Assembly (NCBI RefSeq): GCF_016863335.1
Contig: NZ_BOOR01000007.1
Location: 389,857-453,856, forward strand
From: Planotetraspora thailandica
Lineage (GTDB): Bacteria > Actinomycetota > Actinomycetes > Streptosporangiales > Streptosporangiaceae
DNA: 64,000 nt
Direction: 5' to 3'
Under the pieces are notes generated by a model. That model was not told the origin of the DNA. It was given only the letters and a program-made list of their open reading frames with translations, and did not search any database. Below, one piece after another: positions 1-8,233 of the stretch (position 1 is its first letter; each line of letters opens with the position of its first letter). A program made the translations under genes and the position numbers.

Positions 1-1065
1 CGGGAGCAACGTGTCCAGAGTGCCGTGCACGGTGATCAGCGGACGCTTGATCTTGCCGGTGAGGGAGACCCGCTCCACGGCCTTGTGCACGCTCTTCGGA
101 CGGGACGCGTAGTCGTAGTCGGTGTCGCACGCGGGGGTTCCGGAGGCGCAGAACGGCGTGCCCGCCTGGGTGGCGCCGTCGAAGTCCGGATCGAACTCCT
201 CACGGTAGATCCGCTGGGTGAGGTCCCAGTAGATCTGGTAGTGGAACGGCCACAGGAACGTGGAGCCGGGCGCGAATCCCGCGGCGAGCATGCCCGCGGT
301 GTTCCCCGCCGGGTAGGCCCGCAGCGCGGGCGGCAGGAACGTCAGCAGGTTGGGACCGTCGGCCGTCCACAGGACGCCCTCCCAGTCGACGCCGCCGTCC
401 CACAGGTCGGGCCGGTTCTCCAGCTGCCACCGCACGAGGTAGCCGCCGTTGGACTGGCCGGCCACGATGGAGGTCTTCGGGGCCTTGCCGTACCGCTTCT
501 TGACGACCTTCTTGGCGGCGACGGCGAGCTGGCTGACCCGGTCGTTCCATTCGGCGACCGCGTCGCCTGGGCGCTTGCCGTCGAGGAAGAAGTTGGTGCC
601 GGTGTTGCCCTTGTCGGTCGCGGCGTAGGCGTAGCCCTTGGCGAGCGCCCAGTCGGAGATGGTGAAGTCGTTGGCGTAGGTCTCCCGGTTGCCGGGCGAG
701 CCGGCGACGACCAGGCCGCCGTTCCAGTGCTCGGGCAGCCGGATGACGAACTGCGAGTCGTGGTTCCACCCGTGATTGGTGTCGGTGGTGGAGGTGTCGG
801 GGAAGTACCCGTCGATCTGCATGCCGGGCACCCCGGTCGGGTTGACTGCGCCGGGCGAGCTGAGCCCCGACCAGTCGCTCACATCGGTGTGCCCGGAGGC
901 CACGGTGCCCGCCGTGGTGAGGTCGTCGAGGCACGCGCCGATCTGGTGCTCGGCGCCCGGTACGGCGATGCTGCGGCAGGTGGACGCGGACGCGGGTGCG
1001 GCGGACAGGCCGGCGGCGGCGACCACCGCGGCGACGAGCAGTCCCTTGACGCGGCGGGACATCAT
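1..1065 (-). CDS. Secreted alpha/beta hydrolase, probable 3-hydroxybutyrate oligomer hydrolase/tannase-like esterase (3' end cut by window)
   Basis: The visible 355 codons start with a signal peptide (MMSRR, hydrophobic run, cleavage likely after APASA near residue 27). The core is typical of the tannase/3HB-oligomer-hydrolase group of alpha/beta hydrolases: RLPEHWNGGLVVAGSPGN, then a nucleophile elbow GQSNGG with Ser at about residue 205, then DWEGVLW. The C-terminal part with the catalytic His lies beyond the window. The ATG overlaps the TGA of the upstream symporter gene (ATGATG), so the two are translationally coupled. Being downstream of bdhA, a regulator and a transporter suggests an exported enzyme that makes monomers the cell then imports. 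The hydrolase fold and secretion are clear; the substrate is inferred from context, and a feruloyl-esterase-like role is the main alternative. Confidence 0.75.
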   Translation of the reverse strand, partial: MMSRRVKGLLVAAVVAAAGLSAAPASASTCRSIAVPGAEHQIGACLDDLTTAGTVASGHTDVSDWSGLSSPGAVNPTGVPGMQIDGYFPDTSTTDTNHGWNHDSQFVIRLPEHWNGGLVVAGSPGNRETYANDFTISDWALAKGYAYAATDKGNTGTNFFLDGKRPGDAVAEWNDRVSQLAVAAKKVVKKRYGKAPKTSIVAGQSNGGYLVRWQLENRPDLWDGGVDWEGVLWTADGPNLLTFLPPALRAYPAGNTAGMLAAGFAPGSTFLWPFHYQIYWDLTQRIYREEFDPDFDGATQAGTPFCASGTPACDTDYDYASRPKSVHKAVERVSLTGKIKRPLITVHGTLDTLLP

Positions 1066-2417
1066 GCCTCCTTGACGATGTGAACGGCGGCCGGCTGGCC
1101 GGGGGTGGAGCTCGGCTCGACCGCGGTGAGGTCGCGCTCGCGGGTCTCCTTGGTCACCAGGACCGAGATGAGGGTGAGCACGGCCGCGATCGCCACGTAG
1201 ACGGAGACGGGAAGGCCGGAATCGAAGGTGCCGAGCAGCCAGACGGCGATGATCGGGGCGAGCGCGCCCGCCACGATCGAGGCGAGCTGGTAGCCGATCG
1301 ACACGCCCGAGTAGCGCATGCGGGTGCCGAACATCTCCGAGAAGAACGCCGCCTGCGGGCCGTACATGGCGCCGTGGAAGATCAGGCCGACGGTCACGGC
1401 GAGGGTGAGCAGGAAGAACGACTTGGTGTCGATCAGAGGGAAGAACGCGAACGCCCACAGGCCGGTCCCGGCGGCGCCGAACAGGTAGACGGGCCGGCGG
1501 CCGACCCGGTCGGACAGTGCGCCCCACAGGGGGATGGTGGCGAAGTGGATCGCCGAGGCGATCAGCACCGCGTTGAGGGCGGTCTGCTTGGGCAGCCCGG
1601 ACGCCTCCGTCGCGTAGACCAGGATGAAGGCCGTGATCACGTAGTAGGAGATGTTCTCGGCGAGCCGGGCGCCGATCGCGAGGACGACGTCTCGCCAGTG
1701 GTAGCGCAGCACGTCGAGGATCGGCATCGACGGCGTCTTGTCCTCCTGCTGCTTGGCCAGCGCCTGCTGGAACACCGGGGACTCGGTCACGGTGAGCCGG
1801 ATCCACAGGCCGATCAGCACGAGCACGCCGGACAGCAGGAACGGGATGCGCCAGCCCCACGAGAGGAAGGCGTCCTCGGGCTGGACCGCCGTGAGCAGCG
1901 CGAGCACGCCGGTGGCGATGAGGTTTCCGCCGGGGGCGCCCGCCTGCGGCCAGGACGCCCAGAAACCGCGGTTGCGCGGGTTGCCGTGTTCGGAGACCAG
2001 CAGCACCGCGCCGCCCCATTCACCGCCGAGGGCGAATCCCTGAATGAGCCGGAGCAGGGTCAGGAGCAGCGCCGCCCCGGTGCCGAGCGTGGCGTAGGTC
2101 GGCAGGAGGCCGATCAGGAAGGTGGCGCCGCCCATCATCAGGAGGCTGATGACCAGCAGGCGCTTACGGCCGAGCCGGTCGCCGTAGTGGCCGAACACCA
2201 GGCCGCCGAGCGGGCGGGCCACGAAGCCGACGGCGTACGTGAGGAAGGAGAGGAGCGTGCCCGTGAGCGCGTCCTCGTTCGGGAAGAAGAGCTTGTTGAA
2301 GACGAGGGCAGCCGCGGAGCCGTACAGGAAGAAGTCGTACCACTCGATCGTGGTGCCGATCAGGCTGGCTCCGACGATCTTGCCGATTCTGGTGCGGGGT
2401 TGGGGGGTGCTGACCAT
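1062..2417 (-). CDS. MFS transporter, metabolite:H+ symporter (MHS/ProP-ShiA-like) family
   Basis: A 451-residue, 12-helix major facilitator. The N-terminal GASLIGTTIEWYDFFLYGSA stretch and the loop GDRLGRKRLL are hallmarks of the metabolite:H+ symporter subfamily that imports carboxylates, betaine or shikimate; a second loop SDRVGRRPVYL opens the C-terminal half. The start is placed at the ATG 2417 because GAGGAG lies 7 nt upstream; the frame stays open further upstream without a better site. It sits between the GAF/PucR regulator and the secreted hydrolase, whose ATG overlaps its stop. A role in taking up 3-hydroxybutyrate or a related short-chain acid is inferred from the neighbours, not from residues. 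Confidence 0.88.
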   Translation of the reverse strand: MVSTPQPRTRIGKIVGASLIGTTIEWYDFFLYGSAAALVFNKLFFPNEDALTGTLLSFLTYAVGFVARPLGGLVFGHYGDRLGRKRLLVISLLMMGGATFLIGLLPTYATLGTGAALLLTLLRLIQGFALGGEWGGAVLLVSEHGNPRNRGFWASWPQAGAPGGNLIATGVLALLTAVQPEDAFLSWGWRIPFLLSGVLVLIGLWIRLTVTESPVFQQALAKQQEDKTPSMPILDVLRYHWRDVVLAIGARLAENISYYVITAFILVYATEASGLPKQTALNAVLIASAIHFATIPLWGALSDRVGRRPVYLFGAAGTGLWAFAFFPLIDTKSFFLLTLAVTVGLIFHGAMYGPQAAFFSEMFGTRMRYSGVSIGYQLASIVAGALAPIIAVWLLGTFDSGLPVSVYVAIAAVLTLISVLVTKETRERDLTAVEPSSTPGQPAAVHIVKEA

Positions 2418-2495
2418 GTCGAACTCCTCGCATGGGGGGTTCCGGCCAACGTACGCAGTGACCCCGGTCACTCCTATGGGGCCTTCACACACACC

Positions 2496-4349
2496 TCAGG
2501 CGTCATGCATGTGGGTTCGGAGGCGGTACAGCCTCAGGGCGAGCTGGATCTCCAGTGCGCGCTCGGGCTCCTGCCAGTCGGAGCCGAGGAGCTGCCCGAC
2601 CCGGTCGAGCCGCTGGGTCACCGTGTTGACGTGGATGTGCAGCGTGTCGGCCGTGCGCGACAGCGAGCCGCCGGTGCCGAAATAGGCGGTCAGCGTCTTG
2701 ATCAGGTTGGTGCCGCGCCGGCTGTCGTAGTCGATGACCGGGCCGAGCGCCGAGACGAGGAAGCCGGACACGTCGCGTCCCTCGCCGATCAGCAGACCGA
2801 CGAACCCGAGCTCCTCCGCGCTGGCGCCGTCCCCCGTACGGCCCAGCGAGACGAGCGCGTCGGCGCAGCGCTGCGCCTCCCGGTAGGCGCCGGCGACGTC
2901 GATGGAACCACCCCCGGCGGCGCCCGCCGTGGCGGGACGCCCGAGGGAGGCGCTGAGGTCGGCGGCGGCGCGCCGGGCCATGAGGCCGGGTTTGTCCCCA
3001 GGTAGGAGGAGCACGACCTCGTCGCCGCGTGCGGCGGCCAGACCATGCGCGAGGGACGCCTGCGACGACGCCCAGAAGGCGGCGCGTTCCCGCTGCCCTC
3101 CGTGCCGCGCCACGATCACGACGTGCGGGGCGGCGAGGTCCACGCCGAGCCGGCGGGCCCGGTCGCGCAGGCCGGCGAGGTCGGGCCGCGAGATGAGGTC
3201 GTCGAGCAGTTCGCCGCGCACCCTGCCTTCGGCCTCGGCGACGCTGCGGCGGAACAGCAGGAGCAGCGCGGTGACGATGGCGGCCCGCTCCAGGATGCGC
3301 TGGTCGGTGTCGGCGACGGGCCGTTCGGTCCGCAGCACCAGCGTGCACAGCGGCGCGGCGCCCACGTCGACCGAGGCCACGAACATGTCGCCCCTCTTGA
3401 CCGTACGGCCGAGCGCGCGCGAGGACTGGGCGGCGTCGAAGACCCCGGAGTCGAGGTCGCTCGCCTGGCCCACGAGCGGCCTGCCCTCGTCGTCGAGGAC
3501 GGTCAGGCTGCCGCCGAGCACCTCGGTCACGACCGCCGCCACGTCTTCCACGCCGCCGCCGCGCAGCACGAGCCCGGTCATGCGGTCGTGGGCGTCGGCG
3601 GCGCGCTCGATGGCCTCGCTGTGCGCCCGGATGAGGCCGTTGGCCTGGCTCAGCTCGGCGAGCGCGGCGCGGGTCTCCTGCAGCAGGCGCGCGTTGTCGA
3701 TGGCGACCGCGGCGTGCGCCGCCAGCGACACCAGCAGTGCCACCTCCTCCTGGAGGAACGGCCTGGCGCTGCGGTTGGCGGCGAACAGCACGCCGATGAC
3801 CTGCGTGCCGATGCGCAGCGGCACACCGAGGATGGCCACCAGGCCCTCCTCCTGCACCGCCTCGTCGATGGTGCTCGTGTGCCGGAAGCGCGGGTCGGCG
3901 AAGTAGTCCGCCGTGTTGTACGGCATGCCCGTCTGCGCGACGAGCCCGCCGAGGCCGGCGCCCATGCCGAGCCGTACCCGCCGGAAGTGCGCGGAGATGG
4001 AACCGTCGGTCACCCGCATGTACGTGTCGCCGTGCTCGGGATCGTTCAGCGTCATGTAGGCGATGTCGGTGCCGAGCAGCAGCCTGGCTCGGTGCACGAT
4101 CGCCTCGAGTACGGCGTCGAGATCGGTCAGGCCCGCCAGGTCGCTCGCGGTGTCGAACAGGGCGGACAGCTCGGCCTCCCGCTTGGCCCTCCTGCGCAAC
4201 ATCGCGCGTACCTTGAGCGCGGCGACCTTGGCCTGCTCCAGCTCCTCCAGAGTCGCGGGGTCGGCTCCGGAGGCGCGGGCCTGCAGGACGGGCCCCTCGA
4301 ACTCCACGGCGGAGGCCTCTCTGACCAGGAGTTCGAGGTAGACGTTCAC
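2496..4349 (-). CDS. GAF-domain transcriptional regulator with PucR/CdaR-type C-terminal HTH
   Basis: 617 residues. Residues about 60-220 form a GAF sensor domain (LLGTDIAYMTLND, then GVLFAANRS, AAVAIDNARLL). The middle is a PucR-like GGDEF-related region. The C-terminus is an HTH_30 domain (GTNLIKTLTAYFGTGGSLSRTADTLHIHVNTVTQRLDRV) of the PucR/CdaR class. Such proteins are usually activators of adjacent catabolic genes, with the GAF domain sensing a small ligand. The GTG start lies 1 nt after the bdhA stop, and the gene is transcribed from bdhA towards the symporter and hydrolase, so it is probably co-transcribed with and controls this operon. No DNA target can be identified from sequence alone. 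Confidence 0.9.
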   Translation of the reverse strand: MNVYLELLVREASAVEFEGPVLQARASGADPATLEELEQAKVAALKVRAMLRRRAKREAELSALFDTASDLAGLTDLDAVLEAIVHRARLLLGTDIAYMTLNDPEHGDTYMRVTDGSISAHFRRVRLGMGAGLGGLVAQTGMPYNTADYFADPRFRHTSTIDEAVQEEGLVAILGVPLRIGTQVIGVLFAANRSARPFLQEEVALLVSLAAHAAVAIDNARLLQETRAALAELSQANGLIRAHSEAIERAADAHDRMTGLVLRGGGVEDVAAVVTEVLGGSLTVLDDEGRPLVGQASDLDSGVFDAAQSSRALGRTVKRGDMFVASVDVGAAPLCTLVLRTERPVADTDQRILERAAIVTALLLLFRRSVAEAEGRVRGELLDDLISRPDLAGLRDRARRLGVDLAAPHVVIVARHGGQRERAAFWASSQASLAHGLAAARGDEVVLLLPGDKPGLMARRAAADLSASLGRPATAGAAGGGSIDVAGAYREAQRCADALVSLGRTGDGASAEELGFVGLLIGEGRDVSGFLVSALGPVIDYDSRRGTNLIKTLTAYFGTGGSLSRTADTLHIHVNTVTQRLDRVGQLLGSDWQEPERALEIQLALRLYRLRTHMHDA

Positions 4350-4350
4350 G

Positions 4351-5112
4351 TCAGCGGGCGCTCCATCCTCCGTCGAGCGGGATCGAGACTCCGGTGATGA
4401 ACGATCCCTGCGGACCGCAAAGATAAGCCACCATCTCGGCCACCTCGTCCGGCTCGATCAGGCGCTTGACCGCGGCGGGCTGGAGCATGATCTGCTCCAC
4501 GACCTCGTCCTCGCTGATCCCGTGGGCGCGCGCCTGATCGGCGATCTGGTTCTCCACCAGGGGAGTACGCACGTAGGCCGGATTGATGCAGTTGGAGGTC
4601 ACGCCGTGGGCCGCCCCTTCGAGGGCGATGACCTTGGACAGCCCCTCCAGGCCATGCTTGGCCGTGACATACGCCGACTTGTACGGCGAGGCCCGCAGGC
4701 CGTGGACCGACGAGATGTTGACGATCCGCCCCCAGCCGCGTTCGTACATGCCGGGCAGGACCGCGCGGACCAGCAGGAACGGCGCCTCGACCATCACGCG
4801 GAGAATCTTGGAGAAGACCTCGGGAGGGAACTCCTCGATCGGCGCGACGTGCTGGAACCCCGCGTTGTTGACCACGATGTCGGCGGAGATCTCCCCGCCG
4901 ACCTGGTCACGCCACGCGGCAAGGAATCCCGGATCCGACAGGTCGACGACCACCGGCGTGCCGCCGACCTCCGAGGCCGCTTTGGCCGCGGCGTCGCCGT
5001 TGACGTCGGCGACGAACACTCGCGCGCCCGCGGCGGCCAGCCGGTGGGCGCATGCCCGGCCGATACCGCTGCCCGCGCCCGTCACCAGAGCGGTACGCCC
5101 TTCAAGGCTCAT
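4351..5112 (-). CDS. bdhA: 3-hydroxybutyrate dehydrogenase (SDR family)
   Basis: 253-residue short-chain dehydrogenase: Rossmann motif TGAGSGIG near residue 11, NNAG near 85, catalytic Ser in NISSVHG and YVTAK (Tyr-x3-Lys) near 150. NAGFQHVAPIEEFP, SVHGLRASPYKSAY and the segment INPAYVRTPLVENQI are characteristic of bacterial D-3-hydroxybutyrate dehydrogenases, which oxidise (R)-3-hydroxybutyrate to acetoacetate with NAD+. It is the first gene of a four-gene operon with regulator, symporter and secreted hydrolase. The hexamer TAGGGT lies 8 nt before the ATG and no good ribosome site is present, so the transcript is probably leaderless. Confidence 0.9.
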   Translation of the reverse strand: MSLEGRTALVTGAGSGIGRACAHRLAAAGARVFVADVNGDAAAKAASEVGGTPVVVDLSDPGFLAAWRDQVGGEISADIVVNNAGFQHVAPIEEFPPEVFSKILRVMVEAPFLLVRAVLPGMYERGWGRIVNISSVHGLRASPYKSAYVTAKHGLEGLSKVIALEGAAHGVTSNCINPAYVRTPLVENQIADQARAHGISEDEVVEQIMLQPAAVKRLIEPDEVAEMVAYLCGPQGSFITGVSIPLDGGWSAR

Positions 5113-5179
5113 GACGATTCACCCTAGGAATCGGGACGGGAGCGGCCCATGGTGGGCGGAGACATAGATCTTCATCGTC

Positions 5180-6571
5180 TTATGTGGGCCGGGTCATCGA
5201 AAGCACGTCGAGGATCTCGTCGAGCTGTTCCTCCGTCAGGGTGCCGTCGGCGACGTGGCCGCGCTCGACGACGACCTGCCTGATCGTCTTGCGTTCCGCC
5301 AGCGCCTGTTTGGCGATCTTGGCCGCCTCCTCGTACCCCAGGTAGCGGTTCAGCGGGGTCACGATCGACGGAGACGACTCGGCGTACTCCCGCAGCCGGT
5401 CGGCGTTGGCGGTGATCCCGCTGACGCACCGGTCGGCGAGCAGCCGCGAGACATTGGCCAGCAGCCTGATCGACTCCAGCGCGTTGCGCGCCATGACGGG
5501 CAGCATCACGTTGAGCTCGAAGGCGCCCGCCGCCCCCGCCATGCCGATCGTCGCGTCGTTGCCGACCACCTGCGCGGCCACCATCGTGACCGCTTCGGGG
5601 ATCACCGGGTTCACCTTGCCCGGCATGATCGACGACCCCGGCTGGAGGTCGGGCAGGTTGATCTCCCCGAGGCCGGCGCGCGGCCCCGAGCCCATCCACC
5701 GGAGGTCGTTGGCGATCTTGTTGAGGGAGACGGCGATCACCCGCAGCACGCCCGACAGCTCGACCAGCCCGTCCCTGGCGCCCTGCGCCTCGAAGTGGTT
5801 CCTGGCCTCGGTGAACGGCAACCCGGTCGTACGGCTCAGCTCCGCGATGACGGAGGCGGCCCAGCCGGGGGCGGGCACGTTGATGCCGGTGCCGACGGCG
5901 GTGCCGCCCAGAGGCAGCTCGGCGAGGCGGGGGAGCACGCTCTGGAGCCGCTCGATCCCCAGCTCGATCTGCGCCGAATAGCCACCGAACTCCTGGCCGA
6001 GCGTGACCGGGGTGGCGTCCATGAGGTGGGTCCTGCCCGACTTGACCACGTCGGCGAACTCGACCGCCTTCTCCTCCAGCGCCGACGACAGGTGTTCGAG
6101 CGCGGGGGTCAGTTCGTGCACGACCGCGTACGTCGCGGCGACATGGATCGACGACGGGAACACGTCGTTGGACGACTGCGCCGCGTTGACGTGGTCGTTG
6201 GGGTGGACGGGGCGGCCCAGCCGCTCTTCGGCGAGCGTCGCGATCACCTCGTTGGCGTTCATGTTCGACGAGGTGCCCGAGCCGGTCTGGAACACGTCCA
6301 CCGGGAACTGGTTGTTCCAGCGCCCTTCCGCGACCTCGTTCGCGGCGTCCCGTACGGCCTCGGCCAGGTCTTTGTCGACGACTCCGTACTCGGCGTTGAC
6401 CACGGCGCAGGCCGCCTTGATGCGGCCGAGGGCGGAGATGTGCGCCGGTTCGAGGCCGCGGCCGGAGACGGGGAAGTTCTCCACGGCCCGCTGTGTCTGG
6501 GCCCGCCATTTCGCGTGGGCGGGCACCCGCACCTCACCCATGGAGTCGTGCTCGATTCGGAAATCGTCCAT
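5180..6571 (-). CDS. fumC: Fumarate hydratase, class II
   Basis: 463 residues, the usual length for homotetrameric iron-independent fumarase. The family signature [11 protein letters not shown] is at about residue 310, with [14 protein letters not shown] near 95, [14 protein letters not shown] near 130 and the catalytic-site segment [16 protein letters not shown] near 180. It converts fumarate and L-malate in the TCA cycle. In M. tuberculosis the single fum (Rv1098c) lies next to glpX; here glpX is 11 kb away. A second, unrelated class I fumarase lies at 9722-11374. The gene begins 12 nt after the stop of the upstream kinase gene on the same strand, so the two may be co-transcribed. Confidence 0.95.
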   Translation of the reverse strand: MDDFRIEHDSMGEVRVPAHAKWRAQTQRAVENFPVSGRGLEPAHISALGRIKAACAVVNAEYGVVDKDLAEAVRDAANEVAEGRWNNQFPVDVFQTGSGTSSNMNANEVIATLAEERLGRPVHPNDHVNAAQSSNDVFPSSIHVAATYAVVHELTPALEHLSSALEEKAVEFADVVKSGRTHLMDATPVTLGQEFGGYSAQIELGIERLQSVLPRLAELPLGGTAVGTGINVPAPGWAASVIAELSRTTGLPFTEARNHFEAQGARDGLVELSGVLRVIAVSLNKIANDLRWMGSGPRAGLGEINLPDLQPGSSIMPGKVNPVIPEAVTMVAAQVVGNDATIGMAGAAGAFELNVMLPVMARNALESIRLLANVSRLLADRCVSGITANADRLREYAESSPSIVTPLNRYLGYEEAAKIAKQALAERKTIRQVVVERGHVADGTLTEEQLDEILDVLSMTRPT

Positions 6572-6583
6572 GGACCAGTCCTA

Positions 6584-8191
6584 TCAACCGTGGACGTCGG
6601 CGGCGAAGGCCGCCATCGCCAGGACGGTGAGCAGGATGAAGGCGATGATCACGCCCGCGGCCACCACGAGCGCGCGGGTTCTGTGGTCGGTCTCCGGGCG
6701 TGAGGGGTTGCCCTGCATGGAGAACAGGTCGGTGCCGAGGCCGCGCTGAGGGCCGCCGTCACCGGGAGCGCCCGGAGCGCCTGGAACGCTGGGAGCGCCC
6801 GGAACACCGGGTGCGCCGGGAACGGCGGGGGCTCCGGGAGCGACAGGGGGCGTGGCGTGACCCTGAGGGGTTCCGAACGGCGTGCGGGGGCGGGCCCGTC
6901 CGGGCGCCGCGGCCTCGTCGCCCGGCTCACCCGGCACCGCGGAGCCCGGCACTGCGGACCCCGGTACTGGGGGCCTCGGTACAGGTGACCCCGGCACTGA
7001 TGATCCCGGCACTGGGGGCCTCGGCGCCGGAGTCGGCGGCGGTCCGGGGGTGCGCCGAAGGCCGGGAGGAGGGCCGGTCGGCAGGCGCCTGATCACCCTC
7101 GTCCCCTCGTCGTCGCCGACGGCGGGCCCGCGCGGCTCGCCCGCAGGCCGGCTCGGCGCGGGCTGTGCGGGCCGCTCAGCCGGGGGCCGACCCGATGTGG
7201 GCTGAACCGTCGCGGGCCGCGGTTCGCCCGGCTGCGGCCGGCTGGGCTCCTGCCGGCTGGGTCCGGGCTGGACGGCCCCCGGCTGACTGGGCCCCGGTTT
7301 ACTGGACCCTGGTTTGCTGGGCCCCGGTTTGCTGGGCTCGGGTTGGCCCGCTTCTGGGGCCCGCGTGGACGGCGTGGCGGCCGCCGCGCGCAACATCGTG
7401 GCCGCCCGTTCCGGCGAGAGCCGTACGGTGTGGTCCTTGTTCAGCAGGCCGTCCAGCACGGGACGCAACGGCCCCGCCTGGGTGGGCGGGTCGGCGGCCT
7501 CGCTCATGAGGGCGGCGAGCGTCTCCTGGAGCGACGCGCGTTCGTAGGCGGGCCGCCCCTCGACGGCGAAGTAGAGCGTCGCGCCGAGGGACCACATGTC
7601 GGACTCGGGGCCGGTGTAGTCGCCTCTGGCCCGCTCCGGCGCGGTGTAGCCGGGTGACCCGATCACCATGCCGGTCTGCGTGAGGGGGCTGTCGCCCGCG
7701 GCCTTGGCGATGCCGAAGTCGGTCAGCACGACCCTTCCGGAGTCGGTCAGCAGCACGTTTCCCGGCTTGACGTCACGGTGGAGGATGCCCTGGGCGTGCG
7801 CGGTCCGCAGCGCGCCGAGCAGGTCGTATCCGATCTGCGCGACCATCCTCGGGGGCAGCGGACCCTCCTCTTCGATGACCTGCTCCAGCGAGCGGCCCTC
7901 GACGAGTTCCATGATGATCCACGGGTTGCCTTCGGCCTCGATCGCGTCATGGATGGTGGCGACGGAGGGGTGGATCACCCGGGCCGCGCTGCGGCCTTCG
8001 CGGAGCAGGCGCTCCCGCAGTTCCTCGCGTTGCGCCCGGCTGAGCGCCGGGTCCTGGCGGATCTGCTTGATCGCCACGACGCGGGTCAGTGATCGGTCGA
8101 AGGCCCGCCAGACGGTCCCCATCGTGCCCCGGCCGATGGGCGCGATCAGTTCGTACCGACCGGCGATCAGCCGCGGTTGCTGTTCCGGCAT
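6584..8191 (-). CDS. Transmembrane Ser/Thr protein kinase with Pro/Gly-rich repeat linker
   Basis: 535 residues. The kinase domain (about 1-270) is complete: GRGTMGTVW glycine loop, VAIKQI lysine, HRDVKPGN catalytic loop, DFGIA, and TAPERA for the APE motif. From about 275 to 490 comes a low-complexity linker of PSKPG, VPGSxVPG and GAPxVPGAPG units. One transmembrane helix (residues about 507-527) is near the C-terminus with only a few residues outside, so unlike PknB there is no real extracellular sensor. The gene lies directly behind a hairpin with a T-rich tract. Its target is unknown; fumC follows after 12 nt. Confidence 0.92.
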   Translation of the reverse strand: MPEQQPRLIAGRYELIAPIGRGTMGTVWRAFDRSLTRVVAIKQIRQDPALSRAQREELRERLLREGRSAARVIHPSVATIHDAIEAEGNPWIIMELVEGRSLEQVIEEEGPLPPRMVAQIGYDLLGALRTAHAQGILHRDVKPGNVLLTDSGRVVLTDFGIAKAAGDSPLTQTGMVIGSPGYTAPERARGDYTGPESDMWSLGATLYFAVEGRPAYERASLQETLAALMSEAADPPTQAGPLRPVLDGLLNKDHTVRLSPERAATMLRAAAATPSTRAPEAGQPEPSKPGPSKPGSSKPGPSQPGAVQPGPSRQEPSRPQPGEPRPATVQPTSGRPPAERPAQPAPSRPAGEPRGPAVGDDEGTRVIRRLPTGPPPGLRRTPGPPPTPAPRPPVPGSSVPGSPVPRPPVPGSAVPGSAVPGEPGDEAAAPGRARPRTPFGTPQGHATPPVAPGAPAVPGAPGVPGAPSVPGAPGAPGDGGPQRGLGTDLFSMQGNPSRPETDHRTRALVVAAGVIIAFILLTVLAMAAFAADVHG

Positions 8192-8203
8192 GAGAAAAAA
8201 GAT

Positions 8204-8228
8204 AAGCGATTTCCGAAGGGAAACGCTT
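8204..8228 (-). terminator. Rho-independent terminator behind the second kinase gene
   Basis: On the minus strand AAGCG-TTTCC, loop CTTC, GGAAA-(T)-CGCTT forms a 10-bp stem with one bulged T, followed by the T-rich run TATCTTTTTTCTC. It sits 6 nt after the stop of the kinase gene 8234-9622 and just before the ATG of the next kinase. The same tract contains TATCTT 7 nt before that ATG, so it could also serve as a -10 element. Confidence 0.6.
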
Positions 8229-8233
8229 TGCGG

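Noticed and set aside
1080..3005. Plus-strand 641-codon frame opposite the MFS and regulator genes
   Set aside because: Antisense shadow of two well-supported genes; composition dominated by Arg, Gly, Glu, Gln and Asp without a fold.
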